This document shows positions 35,451 to 44,718 of a stretch of DNA of 64,000 nt, in pieces; within the stretch, counting starts at the first letter, position 1, and every line of letters starts with the position of its first letter. The stretch is from Betaproteobacteria bacterium (GTDB taxonomy: Bacteria; Pseudomonadota; Gammaproteobacteria; Burkholderiales; JACQAP01). Under the pieces are notes generated by a model. It ran no database searches, was not told the DNA's origin, and saw only the letters and a list, made by a program, of their open reading frames with translations. The position numbers and the translations under genes were made by a program. The stretch is taken from NCBI GenBank assembly GCA_016194905.1, contig JACQAP010000016.1, forward strand, positions 1 through 64,000, in the 5' to 3' direction.

Positions 35451-36575
35451 CTACATCATTATTATCTGGCGGACGGTGTGGCCGGAAGCGAGGCGGTCGA
35501 AGCCGACATTGATGTCTTCGAGCTTGATGTGGTCGCTCATCAGCTTGTTCACCGGCAGCATGCCGCGGCGATAGAGATCGATGTAGCGCGGGATGTCTCT
35601 GGTCGGCACGCAGGAACCGACATAGCTGCCTTTGATGGTGCGTTCCTCGGCGACCAGGTTGACGTGCTGCAACGGCCAGCGATGATCCGGGTGCGGTAAA
35701 CCGGCGGTGACTGTTGTGCCGCCGCGGCGCGTGATGCGATAGGCCAGTTCCATCGCCTGCACCGATCCGGCCATCTCGAATGCGAAATGCACGCCGCCGC
35801 CGGTCAAGTCCTTGACCTTCTGGATTGCATCCGGGTCTTTGGCATTGACCGTGTCGGTGGCGCCCAGTTCTTTCGCCAGTTTGAGCTTGTCGTCGTGCAG
35901 GTCGATGGCAACGATCTGTTGCGCGCCGGCGACGATGGCACCCAGCAACGAATTCAAGCCGACACCGCCGAGACCCAGAACCGCGACCTTCGCGCCTGGA
36001 AATACCTGCGCGGTGTTGAACACCGCACCCACACCGGTCAGGACCGCGCAACCGAACAGCGCGGCTTCGTCGAACGGCAGCGAGCTGTCGATCTTCACCA
36101 GCGAACCGCGATTGACGACACAGTACTCGGCGAACGCGGATACGCCGACGTGGTGATAGACATGCTCGCCATGCTGGTGCAGGCGCATGCCGCCGTTCAG
36201 CAGTTTTCCTGCGCCGTTCGCCTGCTGGCCCGGCTCGCAGCGGCCGGGATGGCCTTCGATGCAGGGGAGACACTGGCCGCAACTCGGCGCGAAGACCAGC
36301 GCGACGTGATCGCCGACCTTGAGGTCGTTGATACCGCCGCCGACTTCCTGCACCACGCCGGAGGCTTCATGACCGAGCACCATCGGCATCTGCCGCGGGC
36401 GGTCGCCGTTGACCGTCGACAAATCCGAGTGGCAGAGACTCGCCGCCTTGATCTGCACCAGCACTTCGCGCTGTCCCGGTTTGTCGAGCTCGACTTCTTC
36501 GATGCTCATCGGTTTGCTGTCCGAGTACGGTTGCGGCAGACCCATCTGCCTGATCACTGCGGCTTTCATTTTCAT
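35451..36575 (-). CDS. Zinc-dependent alcohol dehydrogenase
   Basis: Medium-chain dehydrogenase of 374 aa. Catalytic zinc ligands are visible in SLCHSDL, GHEASGVV and FGCAVLTGVGAV. The structural zinc loop is CGQCLPCIEGHPGRC with the four-cysteine spacing. The NAD site is VAVLGLGGVGLNSLLGA. Longer than typical MDRs and of the class III/NDMA-like branch, it probably oxidises an alcohol or aldehyde adduct. It lies between elements R6 and R7 and upstream of an SDR gene on the same strand. Confidence 0.92.
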   Translation of the reverse strand: MKMKAAVIRQMGLPQPYSDSKPMSIEEVELDKPGQREVLVQIKAASLCHSDLSTVNGDRPRQMPMVLGHEASGVVQEVGGGINDLKVGDHVALVFAPSCGQCLPCIEGHPGRCEPGQQANGAGKLLNGGMRLHQHGEHVYHHVGVSAFAEYCVVNRGSLVKIDSSLPFDEAALFGCAVLTGVGAVFNTAQVFPGAKVAVLGLGGVGLNSLLGAIVAGAQQIVAIDLHDDKLKLAKELGATDTVNAKDPDAIQKVKDLTGGGVHFAFEMAGSVQAMELAYRITRRGGTTVTAGLPHPDHRWPLQHVNLVAEERTIKGSYVGSCVPTRDIPRYIDLYRRGMLPVNKLMSDHIKLEDINVGFDRLASGHTVRQIIMM

Positions 36576-36597
36576 AGTTACACCTTAAAGTAAACCG

Positions 36598-36792
36598 TGA
36601 ACCACGGAGGACACGGAGAGCACGGAGGAAATGCAAGAGAAAAGAAAATGGATGGATTGAGGTTTCATATGCAGATGTTCCTATTGCGGTGACGTTTGGC
36701 CGCACAGATTTGCAAACTGACATCTCCAATACGCACATTGATCTTCCTCGTTCTTGTTTTTCCTCCGTGCTCTCCGTGTCCTCCGTGGTTCA
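36598..36792. repeat. Inverted-repeat element R7, CACGGAG type, empty form
   Basis: A 195-bp element with perfect terminal inverted repeats of about 34 bp, starting TGAACCACGGAGGACACGG. The ends could form a long stem in RNA. It starts 23 bp upstream of the alcohol dehydrogenase start and ends 21 bp from the SDR stop codon at 36814. No gene inside. Confidence 0.88.
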
Positions 36793-36813
36793 AGATCTGG
36801 ATCTAGTCTCGCT

Positions 36814-37563
36814 TTAGTAAGTGGCCCGGCCGCCGGAGAGATCGAACACCGCGCCGGTGGTGAAAGAGCAATCCTCGGTGCAGGCCCAGGAGACGGTGGC
36901 GGCGATTTCCTCGACCAGGCCGAAGCGGCCCATCGGGATCTTGGCGAGCATGTAGTCGATGTGGCTCTGCGGCACCTGATCGAAGATCGGCGTTCTGACC
37001 GCAGCCGGCGTCACGCAGTTGACCGTGATACCGTTTTTGGCGGTTTCCTTGCCCAGCGATTTGGTGAGCCCAATCACTGCCGCTTTCGATGAACTGTAGG
37101 CAGCGGCGTTGGGATTGCCTTCCTTGCCCGCGATCGAGGCGATATTGACTATGCGACCATAGTTGTTCTTGATCATGTGCGGGAGAACGGTGCGGCAGCA
37201 ATAGAAGACACCGTTGAGATTGATGTCGTGCACGCGCAGCCAATCTTCGGCGGGTAGTTCCCAGGCCGGCGCGTTCATGCCGGCGATGCCTGCGGAGCAC
37301 ACCAGCGCGTCGACTTTGCCGAATGCCGCCAGCGTGGATTTGAAAGCCGCCTCGACCTGTTCGAGCTTGGTGACGTCGACTTTCGCCGTGTGAGTCTTTA
37401 TCGCACCCAGAGACTTGGCCGCGTCCGCCATGGTTTTTTCGTTCATGTCCCAGATGGCCACATTGGCACCCGACTGCGCGAGCCGTTTGGCGATGGCCAA
37501 GCCGATGCCAGAAGCGCCGCCGGTGACGATGGCGCTGCGGCCTCTCATGTCGAGTTGATTCAT
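36814..37563 (-). CDS. SDR family NAD(P)-dependent oxidoreductase
   Basis: Short-chain dehydrogenase, 249 aa, with TGGASGIGLA, VCSAGIAG in place of NNAG, and the catalytic block NIASIAGKEGNPNAAAYSSSKAAV. The C terminus FTTGAVFDLSGGRATY closely parallels the SDR at 19354-20106. Probable oxidoreductase of hydroxy-acyl or sugar-like substrates; may act with the adjacent alcohol dehydrogenase. Confidence 0.92.
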   Translation of the reverse strand: MNQLDMRGRSAIVTGGASGIGLAIAKRLAQSGANVAIWDMNEKTMADAAKSLGAIKTHTAKVDVTKLEQVEAAFKSTLAAFGKVDALVCSAGIAGMNAPAWELPAEDWLRVHDINLNGVFYCCRTVLPHMIKNNYGRIVNIASIAGKEGNPNAAAYSSSKAAVIGLTKSLGKETAKNGITVNCVTPAAVRTPIFDQVPQSHIDYMLAKIPMGRFGLVEEIAATVSWACTEDCSFTTGAVFDLSGGRATY

Positions 37564-37689
37564 TGCACTCCCCCTTTTATTTTGATCGATAGGCCGGACG
37601 GTTCAGGACAGCCAGGCGCGAAAGACCGCCATTTTAATTCAGCCCGCCCACCGCGGCCAAACCCAATTTAGGGCTTAAGTAATTACACC

Positions 37690-37886
37690 TTGACGCAAAG
37701 GCGCAAAGGACGCAAAGGACGCAAAGGAAAGCAAGGCAAGGAAAAGAGGGGAGTTGAAAATATTCTGCGGTTAGCTACCCGCTTTGAAATAGACGATGCA
37801 TTCGGAAAATTGCGGGCGTTTACTTTCAATTCTCTTGATCTTGGTTTCCTTTGCGCTCTTTGCGTCCTTTGCGCCTTTGCGTTGAG
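37690..37886. repeat. Inverted-repeat element R8, CGCAAAGG type, empty form
   Basis: A 197-bp element. The left end runs GACGCAAAGGCGCAAAGGA and continues with two more CGCAAAGG units; the right end is the inverse. The interior shares ordered blocks with R6. It ends eight bp before the HI0933-family stop codon at 37895. Confidence 0.87.
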
Positions 37887-37894
37887 AATTTTCT

Positions 37895-39061
37895 CTAAAC
37901 AGCCTGGCCGGCGGCGTGGCCGGAGGCCCAGGCCCACTGGAAGTTGTAGCCGCCGAGGTGGCCGGTCACGTCCACGACTTCGCCGATGAAATACAGCCCG
38001 GGCTGTTTGCGGGCTTCCAGCGTCTTCGACGAAAGCTCGCGGGTGTCCACGCCGCCCAGCGTGACTTCGGCTTTCTTGTAGCCGACGGTGCCGCTCGGCC
38101 GGATGCGCCAGTCGCGCAGGCGCGCCGCTATCTCGCGAAGGCGAGGCGCACTGAACCGTTTCACCGGCAGGTTCTCGAAATTGAATTCGACCCAGCGCTG
38201 GGCGAACCGCTGCGGCAGAAATTCGCCGAGCACATTGGTGAGCAGTTTTTCGGAAGCTTGCGCGTTCTCGAGGATTTCCCAAGCGTCCCGCTCCGGCAGC
38301 AGGTTCACCGACAGATCCAGGCCCGGCCGCCAGTACGAGGAGATCTGCAGGATGGCGGGTCCGGACAGGCCGCGATGGGTCACCAGCAGATTTTCACGAA
38401 AGTTTATGCCGTTGCAACTGACTACCGCATCGACGGAAACGCCGGAGAGGTCGGCGAACTGCGCCAGGGTTTCCGGAGCGAACGTGAGTCCGACCAGCGC
38501 CGGCCGCAGCTCCGTGACCTTGAGGCCGAACTGTTCCGCGATGCGATAACCTAAAGGGCTGGCGCCGATCTGCGGAATCGACAATCCGCCGCTGGCGATG
38601 ACCAGCGATGCGCTTTCAAATTTGCCACGACTGGTGGCGATCAGGAAACGTTCGCGTTTTTCAATTGAAGCGATTTTTGCCGGCATGCACCATTGCACGT
38701 GGGCGTTGTCGCATTCGGTCTTCAGCATGTCGATAACCTGCTGCGCGGACTCGTCGCAGAACAACTGGCCGAGTTTCTTTTCATGCCAGGCGATGCCGTG
38801 CTTCTCCACCAGCGCAATGAAGTCGCGCGGCGTGTAGCGTGCCAGCGCGGAGCGGCAGAAATCGGGATTCGCGGAAAGAAAATTCTCCGGCCGCGCGTCG
38901 ATGTTGGTGAAATTGCAGCGTCCGCCGCCGGAGATGCGGATTTTCTCGCCCAGCTTTTCGGCGTGGTCGAGCAGCAGCACGCGGCGGCCGCGTTTGCCTG
39001 CTTCGATCGCGCACATCATGCCGGCGCCGCCGGCGCCGATGATGACGACGTCGGCGCTCAC
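37895..39061 (-). CDS. HI0933/BaiN-family flavoprotein
   Basis: A 388-aa FAD-dependent protein of the HI0933 (YhiN/BaiN) family. FAD motif VVIIGAGGAGMMCAIEAGKRG, LGEKIRISGGGRCNFTN, ASGGLSIPQIGASPLGY and the C-terminal GLYFIGEVVDVTGHLGGYNF are all present (each as visible blocks). The physiological reaction is not well defined; some relatives reduce bile-acid-like enones. It is followed upstream by coxG on the same strand, with 16 bp between. Confidence 0.92.
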   Translation of the reverse strand: MSADVVIIGAGGAGMMCAIEAGKRGRRVLLLDHAEKLGEKIRISGGGRCNFTNIDARPENFLSANPDFCRSALARYTPRDFIALVEKHGIAWHEKKLGQLFCDESAQQVIDMLKTECDNAHVQWCMPAKIASIEKRERFLIATSRGKFESASLVIASGGLSIPQIGASPLGYRIAEQFGLKVTELRPALVGLTFAPETLAQFADLSGVSVDAVVSCNGINFRENLLVTHRGLSGPAILQISSYWRPGLDLSVNLLPERDAWEILENAQASEKLLTNVLGEFLPQRFAQRWVEFNFENLPVKRFSAPRLREIAARLRDWRIRPSGTVGYKKAEVTLGGVDTRELSSKTLEARKQPGLYFIGEVVDVTGHLGGYNFQWAWASGHAAGQAV

Positions 39062-39077
39062 CGCGCCGGCCCTTCGC

Positions 39078-39650
39078 TCACCTGACCAGGTACAGCAATA
39101 TCAGCAGGACGATGATGCCGCCGCCGACCCAGGCCCAGACTGGCAGGGCGAATTTTGCAGGCCCGTTGGAGGGTGGTTGAACGGTGTTCGTCTGAATTAT
39201 TGGTTCCGCCTCTGGTGCAACGGTCTTGTTGAAGCGGGCGAAGAAGTCATCCGACATTTTCTTGGCCACGCCATCGATCAGCCGCGAACCGATCTGCGCG
39301 AGTTTGCCGCCGACGCTGGCCCTCGCCTGGTAAGTGAGCAGCGTGCCGCTGCCTTCCGCTGCGAGGCTGACTTGCGCGCTGCCTTTGCCGAAACCGGCGG
39401 CACCTCCGGAACCTTCGAATGCGAGGGAGTAAGAATTCGGTGGATTCATATCGGCAAGCACCAGCTTGCCGCTGAACTTCGCCTTCACCGGACCGATCGC
39501 GGCGGTCATCGCAACCTTGTATTCGTTGTCGGACACCCGCTCGATGCTTTCGCAGCCCGGAATGCAGGCCTTGAGGATTTCCGGATCGTTGAGCGCTTCC
39601 CACACGCGCTGTTGCGAAAGAGGGATGCGCTGCTCGCCGCTCATTTCCAT
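39078..39650 (-). CDS. CoxG/SRPBCC family protein with C-terminal membrane anchor
   Basis: A 190-aa protein of the carbon-monoxide-dehydrogenase subunit G family (SRPBCC fold, residues 1-145: QQRVWEALNDPEILKACIPGCESIE) with a C-terminal helix (FALPVWAWVGGGIIVLLILLYL). CoxG proteins anchor or assist molybdenum hydroxylases at the membrane. It is divergent from the transporter and CoxSLM cluster that begins at 39897 and probably serves that enzyme. Confidence 0.9.
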   Translation of the reverse strand: MEMSGEQRIPLSQQRVWEALNDPEILKACIPGCESIERVSDNEYKVAMTAAIGPVKAKFSGKLVLADMNPPNSYSLAFEGSGGAAGFGKGSAQVSLAAEGSGTLLTYQARASVGGKLAQIGSRLIDGVAKKMSDDFFARFNKTVAPEAEPIIQTNTVQPPSNGPAKFALPVWAWVGGGIIVLLILLYLVR

Positions 39651-39896
39651 GTTGCCGTCTCTCCTTGATGGGTTCCGTGCACCGCATTGGGCCGGGCTCC
39701 GGGATTATGCGCCCGCTTTTGTGGCGTTCAAGCGCGAACTTCAGCTCATAACAGGAATTCGCAGTCGCCGATAACAACTACTCATTATCTTTTTCAAATT
39801 TCGATTGCTAGGCTGCATTCACATAAACAGTCAGCACATCCGTCAACCGTCTGGAAGCAACGAGGAGTCTGGACTTTATCTGGGGAGTCTTAAATC

Positions 39897-41252
39897 ATGA
39901 GCGAAGGCATTGAACCGAAAAAAGCAGCGTTGGCGATCGAAGGGGACACCGCAACACCCGACTCCGGCGTCGACGCCGCCCGCAGGACGATACTGAAAGG
40001 TGCGGCAGCGGCAGCCGGCGTCGCAGGCGCGCAGGCGATCACCGGTTTCCCGTTGATCTGGTCGCAGGAGATCAAGAACATAGAGTTACGCCACGTCGGC
40101 GTGTCGTACTCGGTGGTCAAGGCCATCGGCGACCAGGCGTCGAAGGATCTCGGCTTCAAGGTGACGATGCAGAATCTCGACACGTCGGCGTCGATCAACC
40201 GCTTCGTCACGCAGCCTAACACCGTCGATATCGCCGACGTCGAAGGCTGGCAGGCGAAACTCGCCACCAAGCGCGGCGTGCTGCAGGGCATCGAGCGCAA
40301 GAAGATCAAGGAGTTCGACAATATCCTGCCGATCTTCACCAAGGGCGAGATCAACGGCAAGGTGGTCTCGCGCCAGGGCATCTCGCCTTATGAAGCGATG
40401 TACATTTCGAAGCCGGATGCAACCGAGTTGCATGAAGGCGTCACCGACTGGTGCACTTTCCTGCCGCAGGTCTACAACGCCGATTCGATGGGTTACCGAC
40501 CCGATCTGATCAAGCGCGAGATCACCGAATGGAAGGAGCTGATCAATCCGGAATTCAAGGGCAAGGCCGCGATTCTCGACGTGCCCGCCATCGGCATCAT
40601 GGACGCCGCGCTGTGCTTCGAGAGCGCCGGCGAGATCAAGTACGGCAACAAGGGCAACATGACGAAGTCGGAAATCGACTTCACCATCAACCGCCTGATC
40701 GAGCTCAAGAAGCAGGGACATTTCCGCGCGACGTGGACGACCTTCGACCAGTCGGTGCAGTTGATGGCGGCCGGCGAAGTCATCATCCAGTCGATGTGGT
40801 CGCCTGCCGTGGCCGCGGTGCGCGTCAAAGGCATGCCCTGCATCTATGCCCCGGTGAATCTGAAAGGCGGCAAGGAGGGTTACCGCGGCTGGTGCAACGG
40901 CATGGCGTTGATGAAGCATCTGTCGGGCAAGAAGCTCGACGCGGCCTACGAATATCTGAACTGGTATCTGTCCGGCTGGCAGGGTGGTTTCGTTGCACGC
41001 TACGGCTACTACAGCCCGGTGCCTTCGACCGCGAAGAAATTCCTGAGCCCGAACGAAGTCGATTACTGGTACGAAGGCAAGCCCGCCAAGGAAGCCATCA
41101 TGGATCCGTACGGCGTACCGATGGAAAAGGCCGGTGCCAAGCGCGACGGCGGCTCGTTCCTGGATCGCGTGACCAACATTTCGTGCTGGAACACGCTGAT
41201 GGACGAAGCGCAGTACATGAACAAGCGCTGGAACGACTTCAAGGTGGCGTGA
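39897..41252 (+). CDS. ABC transporter substrate-binding protein, polyamine type, Tat-exported
   Basis: A 451-aa periplasmic binding protein. The N terminus has a twin-arginine signal (AARRTILKGAAAAAGVAGAQ). The body resembles PotD/extracellular solute-binding proteins (GKAAILDVPAIGIMDAALCF, NLKGGKEGYRGWCNGMALM). GGGGAG precedes the ATG. It is the first gene of the transporter/molybdenum hydroxylase cluster; its substrate is presumably that of the hydroxylase and amidase downstream. A hairpin at 41273-41298 separates it from the permease genes. Confidence 0.9.
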   Translation: MSEGIEPKKAALAIEGDTATPDSGVDAARRTILKGAAAAAGVAGAQAITGFPLIWSQEIKNIELRHVGVSYSVVKAIGDQASKDLGFKVTMQNLDTSASINRFVTQPNTVDIADVEGWQAKLATKRGVLQGIERKKIKEFDNILPIFTKGEINGKVVSRQGISPYEAMYISKPDATELHEGVTDWCTFLPQVYNADSMGYRPDLIKREITEWKELINPEFKGKAAILDVPAIGIMDAALCFESAGEIKYGNKGNMTKSEIDFTINRLIELKKQGHFRATWTTFDQSVQLMAAGEVIIQSMWSPAVAAVRVKGMPCIYAPVNLKGGKEGYRGWCNGMALMKHLSGKKLDAAYEYLNWYLSGWQGGFVARYGYYSPVPSTAKKFLSPNEVDYWYEGKPAKEAIMDPYGVPMEKAGAKRDGGSFLDRVTNISCWNTLMDEAQYMNKRWNDFKVA

Positions 41253-41272
41253 CGCCCTTTCCAATCGTTGCC

Positions 41273-41298
41273 GGCCGGGCTTCGGAAGAAGTCCGGCC
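41273..41298 (+). promoter_or_regulatory. Intergenic hairpin between binding-protein and permease genes
   Basis: GGCCGGGCTTC / GAAGTCCGGCC forms an 11-bp stem with one G-U pair and a GGAA tetraloop, 21 bp after the binding-protein stop. No T run follows. Such hairpins stabilise the upstream mRNA so that the binding protein is made in excess of the permease; that role is inferred by analogy with other ABC operons. Confidence 0.55.
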
Positions 41299-41325
41299 GC
41301 TTAAATCGCCACAACGGACGTCCTC

Positions 41326-42219
41326 ATGATTGCAAGCGCCGACATTTCGCGCGCCAAGGGCCCGCGCTGGAACATTGCGTCCTGGCTGTATATCTCGCCG
41401 CTGGTGCTGGTGCTGATCCCGTTTTTCGTGGTGCCCATCCTGGTCGTGCTGGTGGCGAGTTTCCTGGAGCACGACGGCTTCGGCGGCATGATCCCGCACT
41501 TCACGCTGGTGAACTACGCCTCGATATTCACCGCCGCGCTGACCTGGAAGCTCTACTTAAGCACGATCAAGTTCGCAGTGCTGACCTGGGGGCTGACTCT
41601 CGTCATCGGTTTCTGGATCGCGTACTTCCTGGTATTCCACGTTCGCAACCAGTTGCTGGCGATCGGTCTCTTCCTGCTCTGTACGGTGCCGTTCTGGACC
41701 TCGAACATCATCCGTATGATTTCCTGGATCCCGCTGCTCGGCAAGAACGGATTGATCAATTCGGCTTTGGTCTCGACCGGTGCCATCGACCAGCCGCTTG
41801 AATTCCTGCTCTTCTCCGATTTCGCGGTGGTAGTCGCGTACACGCACCAGCTCACCATATTCATGATCGTGCCGATCTTCAACGCCATGTCGCGCATCGA
41901 CAAGCGCACCCTGGAAGCGGCGCGCGACGCCGGCGCGAGCCGTTTCGAGATCATGCGTCATATCGTCGTACCGCTCAGCCGCAACGGCATCGCGCTCGGT
42001 TCGATCTTCGTGTTGTCGATCGTCATGGGCGATTTCTTCGTGGTCAAGGTCATGAGCGGCGGCGGTTCGGCTTCGGTGGTCTCGGCGCTGTTCGAGGACA
42101 TCGGGGTGTTGCAATATCCGCCGGCAGCGGCGGCCTCGGTCGTCCTGCTGCTGGTGGTCGTCATCATGATCGCGCTGATCCTGCGCACCGTGGACGTGCG
42201 CAAGGAGATCGCGCGATGA
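41326..42219 (+). CDS. ABC transporter permease, PotB-like
   Basis: A 297-aa inner-membrane permease with six helices; the first is LYISPLVLVLIPFFVVPILVV. The cytoplasmic EAA loop with the ATPase-contact motif reads LEAARDAGASRFEIMRHIVVP. Stop overlaps the next permease by four bases (ATGA). Forms the heterodimeric channel with the product of 42216-43112. Confidence 0.93.
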   Translation: MIASADISRAKGPRWNIASWLYISPLVLVLIPFFVVPILVVLVASFLEHDGFGGMIPHFTLVNYASIFTAALTWKLYLSTIKFAVLTWGLTLVIGFWIAYFLVFHVRNQLLAIGLFLLCTVPFWTSNIIRMISWIPLLGKNGLINSALVSTGAIDQPLEFLLFSDFAVVVAYTHQLTIFMIVPIFNAMSRIDKRTLEAARDAGASRFEIMRHIVVPLSRNGIALGSIFVLSIVMGDFFVVKVMSGGGSASVVSALFEDIGVLQYPPAAAASVVLLLVVVIMIALILRTVDVRKEIAR

Positions 42220-43112
42220 GCGCGCATCCGGCCTCGATCGCCCGCTTTCCCAAGAGCGCGCGGCGCGTAGCCACCTATCGCGACGAGAACAGGCGGCCAT
42301 GGACGTTCTGGGTACTGGCCGCGTTGTTCACGACTTACGTACTGGCGTTGTACGGGCCGATGATCTGCATCTACGTCCTGTCGTTTCAAGACGTGCGCGG
42401 CGGCCTGGTGTTTCCGATGAAAGGCCTGTCGCTGCACTGGTTCGTCGACCTATTCACGCAAGTGCGCACCGGCGACGTGAAGGGCGGCTTCGAGCGCTCG
42501 ATCCTGCTGGCGATCCTGGTGACGGTGCTGACGGTCGTGGGCTCGTTCATGGCGGGGCTCGCATTCCGCAACCGCTTCAAGGGCGATGGCGTGGTGTTCT
42601 ATCTGATGATCGGCAGCCTGGTGGCGCCCGGCCTGGTGCTCGGCATCGGCGTCGGCCTGTTGTTCCAGTATCTCGGACTGCAGGCGAGCTGGTACACCTC
42701 GGCGCTGGGCGCGCATCTGAGCTGGACGCTGCCCTTCGGCGTACTGGTGATGTTCGCGGTGATGTCGCGTTTCGACCGCGCCTGGGAGGAAGCGGCGCGC
42801 GATCTCGGCGCGACGCGCTGGCAGATCATCCGCATGGTCGTCGTCCCCATCCTCGCGCCCGGCATCGTCGCGGTCGCCTTGTTCGGTTTCACGCTTTCTT
42901 ACGATGAATTCTCGCGCACGTTGCAGACCTCCGGGCCGCTCAACACGCTGCCGCTCGAAATCTGGAGCATGACGCTGAACGTGACCTCGCCGTCCCTGTA
43001 TGCGCTCGGCACGGTCACGACACTGGCTTCGTTTCTGATCATCGGCGTCTGCCTCGGTGCGATCGCCCTGATGCAGAAGCGGCGTTCCAACCAATTGGGC
43101 AGGCAACAATGA
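42216..43112 (+). CDS. ABC transporter permease, PotC-like
   Basis: A 298-aa permease with the binding-protein-dependent transport fold and EAA loop EEAARDLGATRWQIIRMVVVP. It contains YDEFSRTLQTSGPLNTLPLEI near the end (read as YDEFSRTLQTSG then PLNTLPLEI), a feature of the PotC branch of polyamine-type systems. Start overlaps the first permease by four bases and its end overlaps the ATPase gene by four bases, so the three are translationally coupled. Confidence 0.93.
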   Translation: MSAHPASIARFPKSARRVATYRDENRRPWTFWVLAALFTTYVLALYGPMICIYVLSFQDVRGGLVFPMKGLSLHWFVDLFTQVRTGDVKGGFERSILLAILVTVLTVVGSFMAGLAFRNRFKGDGVVFYLMIGSLVAPGLVLGIGVGLLFQYLGLQASWYTSALGAHLSWTLPFGVLVMFAVMSRFDRAWEEAARDLGATRWQIIRMVVVPILAPGIVAVALFGFTLSYDEFSRTLQTSGPLNTLPLEIWSMTLNVTSPSLYALGTVTTLASFLIIGVCLGAIALMQKRRSNQLGRQQ

Positions 43113-44209
43113 CAGTCACGACAGGAGATATCGAGCTCGCCGGCGTTTACAAGCACTTCGGCAATGTCGCCGCGGTGGACGGCGTGAACCTGAAAATTCC
43201 CGACGGGGCGTACTGCTGCTTCCTGGGCCCGTCGGGGTGCGGCAAGACCACGATCCTGCGCATGATCGCCGGCCACGAAGATCCGACCGGCGGCGAGATC
43301 CTGATCGGCGGCGAAGACGTGGTCGGCCTGCCGCCCGTGGAGCGGCGCACGGCGATGATGTTCCAGTCGTACGCGCTGTTCCCGCATCTGACGGTGCGCG
43401 ACAACGTCGCCTTTCCGCTGCGCGTGCGCGGCCTGCCGTCGGCCGAGCGATACAAGACGGCCGATGCCATGCTGGAGAAGGTGCAGTTGACCGAGCTGGC
43501 CAACCGTTTGCCGGGACAACTCTCGGGCGGCCAGCAGCAACGCGTCGCGCTGGCGCGTGCCGCCATCACGGAACCGCGCGTGCTGCTGCTCGACGAACCA
43601 TTATCCGCGCTCGACGAGCAGTTGCGCATCCAGATGCGCACCGAATTGCGGCGCATGCAGCGCGAGCTCGGCATCACTTTCGTGCACGTCACCCACACCC
43701 AGGTCGAAGCCATCGCGCTGGCCGATATCGTGGTGGTGATGGAGAAGGGAAAGATCAAGCAGGCGGGCGCGCCGCGCGAAGTCTATGCACAGCCGCGCGA
43801 CCGTTACGTCGCTGAATTTCTCGGCGGCCAGAATGTGCTCTCCGGCAAAGTCGAAAGCGTCAACGGCACCAGCCTCGTGGTCAGCGCGCCGGATGCCGCT
43901 GCCATCGTCGTGCCGCTGCAGGACCGCTCCGTTGTCCACGGTGGCGATCGGGTGGATCTGGCGGTGCGCCGCGACGACATCCATCTGCGCCGCCCCGGCC
44001 CGGCGGCCGAGGCGGGATGGAACACCATCAACACGCGTATACGCGCGATCGAATATCAGGGAGCGTTCGTCAAGGTCATGCTCGACGCGATCGGGGAGAC
44101 GGAGTTCGTTGCTTATGTCCCCGAACGTGAATTCTTCTCCGATTCGTTCACGGTCGGCGACAGCGTCGTCGCGGCCTGGCGCTCGGAACGCTCATTGCTT
44201 CTGTCGTAG
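43109..44209 (+). CDS. ABC transporter ATP-binding protein, PotA-like
   Basis: A 366-aa ATPase. Walker [10 protein letters not shown], signature [14 protein letters not shown], Walker [15 protein letters not shown] and H-loop VTHTQ are all present. A C-terminal TOBE-type regulatory domain follows from residue 245 ([15 protein letters not shown]). Energises the permease pair encoded just upstream. Confidence 0.94.
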   Translation: MTVTTGDIELAGVYKHFGNVAAVDGVNLKIPDGAYCCFLGPSGCGKTTILRMIAGHEDPTGGEILIGGEDVVGLPPVERRTAMMFQSYALFPHLTVRDNVAFPLRVRGLPSAERYKTADAMLEKVQLTELANRLPGQLSGGQQQRVALARAAITEPRVLLLDEPLSALDEQLRIQMRTELRRMQRELGITFVHVTHTQVEAIALADIVVVMEKGKIKQAGAPREVYAQPRDRYVAEFLGGQNVLSGKVESVNGTSLVVSAPDAAAIVVPLQDRSVVHGGDRVDLAVRRDDIHLRRPGPAAEAGWNTINTRIRAIEYQGAFVKVMLDAIGETEFVAYVPEREFFSDSFTVGDSVVAAWRSERSLLLS

Positions 44210-44234
44210 GGATTCGTTGCCAGGAGATCGGGAC

Positions 44235-44714
44235 ATGCAGATCAGTTTCACACTCAATGGAAAACCGGTATCGGTGGATGTGCCGCCGCAGGAACTTTTA
44301 TCCGAACTGTTGCGGGAACGCCTCGGACTCACCGGCACGCACGTCGGCTGCGATACCAGCCAGTGCGGCGCCTGCGTCGTACACGTCGACGGTGCATCGG
44401 TAAAAAGCTGTGCGACGCTGGCGGCGACATTGAACGGCGCGTCCGTGACCAGCATCGAAGGCCTGGCGCCGGCCGGCGGCTTGCATCCGATGCAACAGGC
44501 TTTCCACGAGCAGCACGGATTGCAGTGCGGATTCTGTACGCCGGGAATGATCATGAGCGCGGTCGATTTCGCCAGGGTCAATCCCAAGCCGTCGCCGGAG
44601 GCGGTCCGCAACTGGCTCGAAGGCAACATCTGCCGCTGTACCGGCTATCAGAACATCGTCGCGTCGGTCATGGCGGGAGCCAGCGCGATGCATGCCAATG
44701 GAAAAGGAGCCTGA
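44235..44714 (+). CDS. (2Fe-2S) subunit of a molybdenum hydroxylase, CoxS-like
   Basis: A 159-aa iron-sulfur subunit. The plant-ferredoxin-type cluster cysteines are in [16 protein letters not shown] plus KSC, and the second cluster in [11 protein letters not shown] and GNICRCTGY, so all eight are present. It passes electrons from the Mo centre to the FAD subunit. ATG 44235 follows GGAG; the long frame upstream is a shadow of the ATPase gene. The stop is five bases before the large-subunit ATG. Confidence 0.95.
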   Translation: MQISFTLNGKPVSVDVPPQELLSELLRERLGLTGTHVGCDTSQCGACVVHVDGASVKSCATLAATLNGASVTSIEGLAPAGGLHPMQQAFHEQHGLQCGFCTPGMIMSAVDFARVNPKPSPEAVRNWLEGNICRCTGYQNIVASVMAGASAMHANGKGA

Positions 44715-44718
44715 CGCC

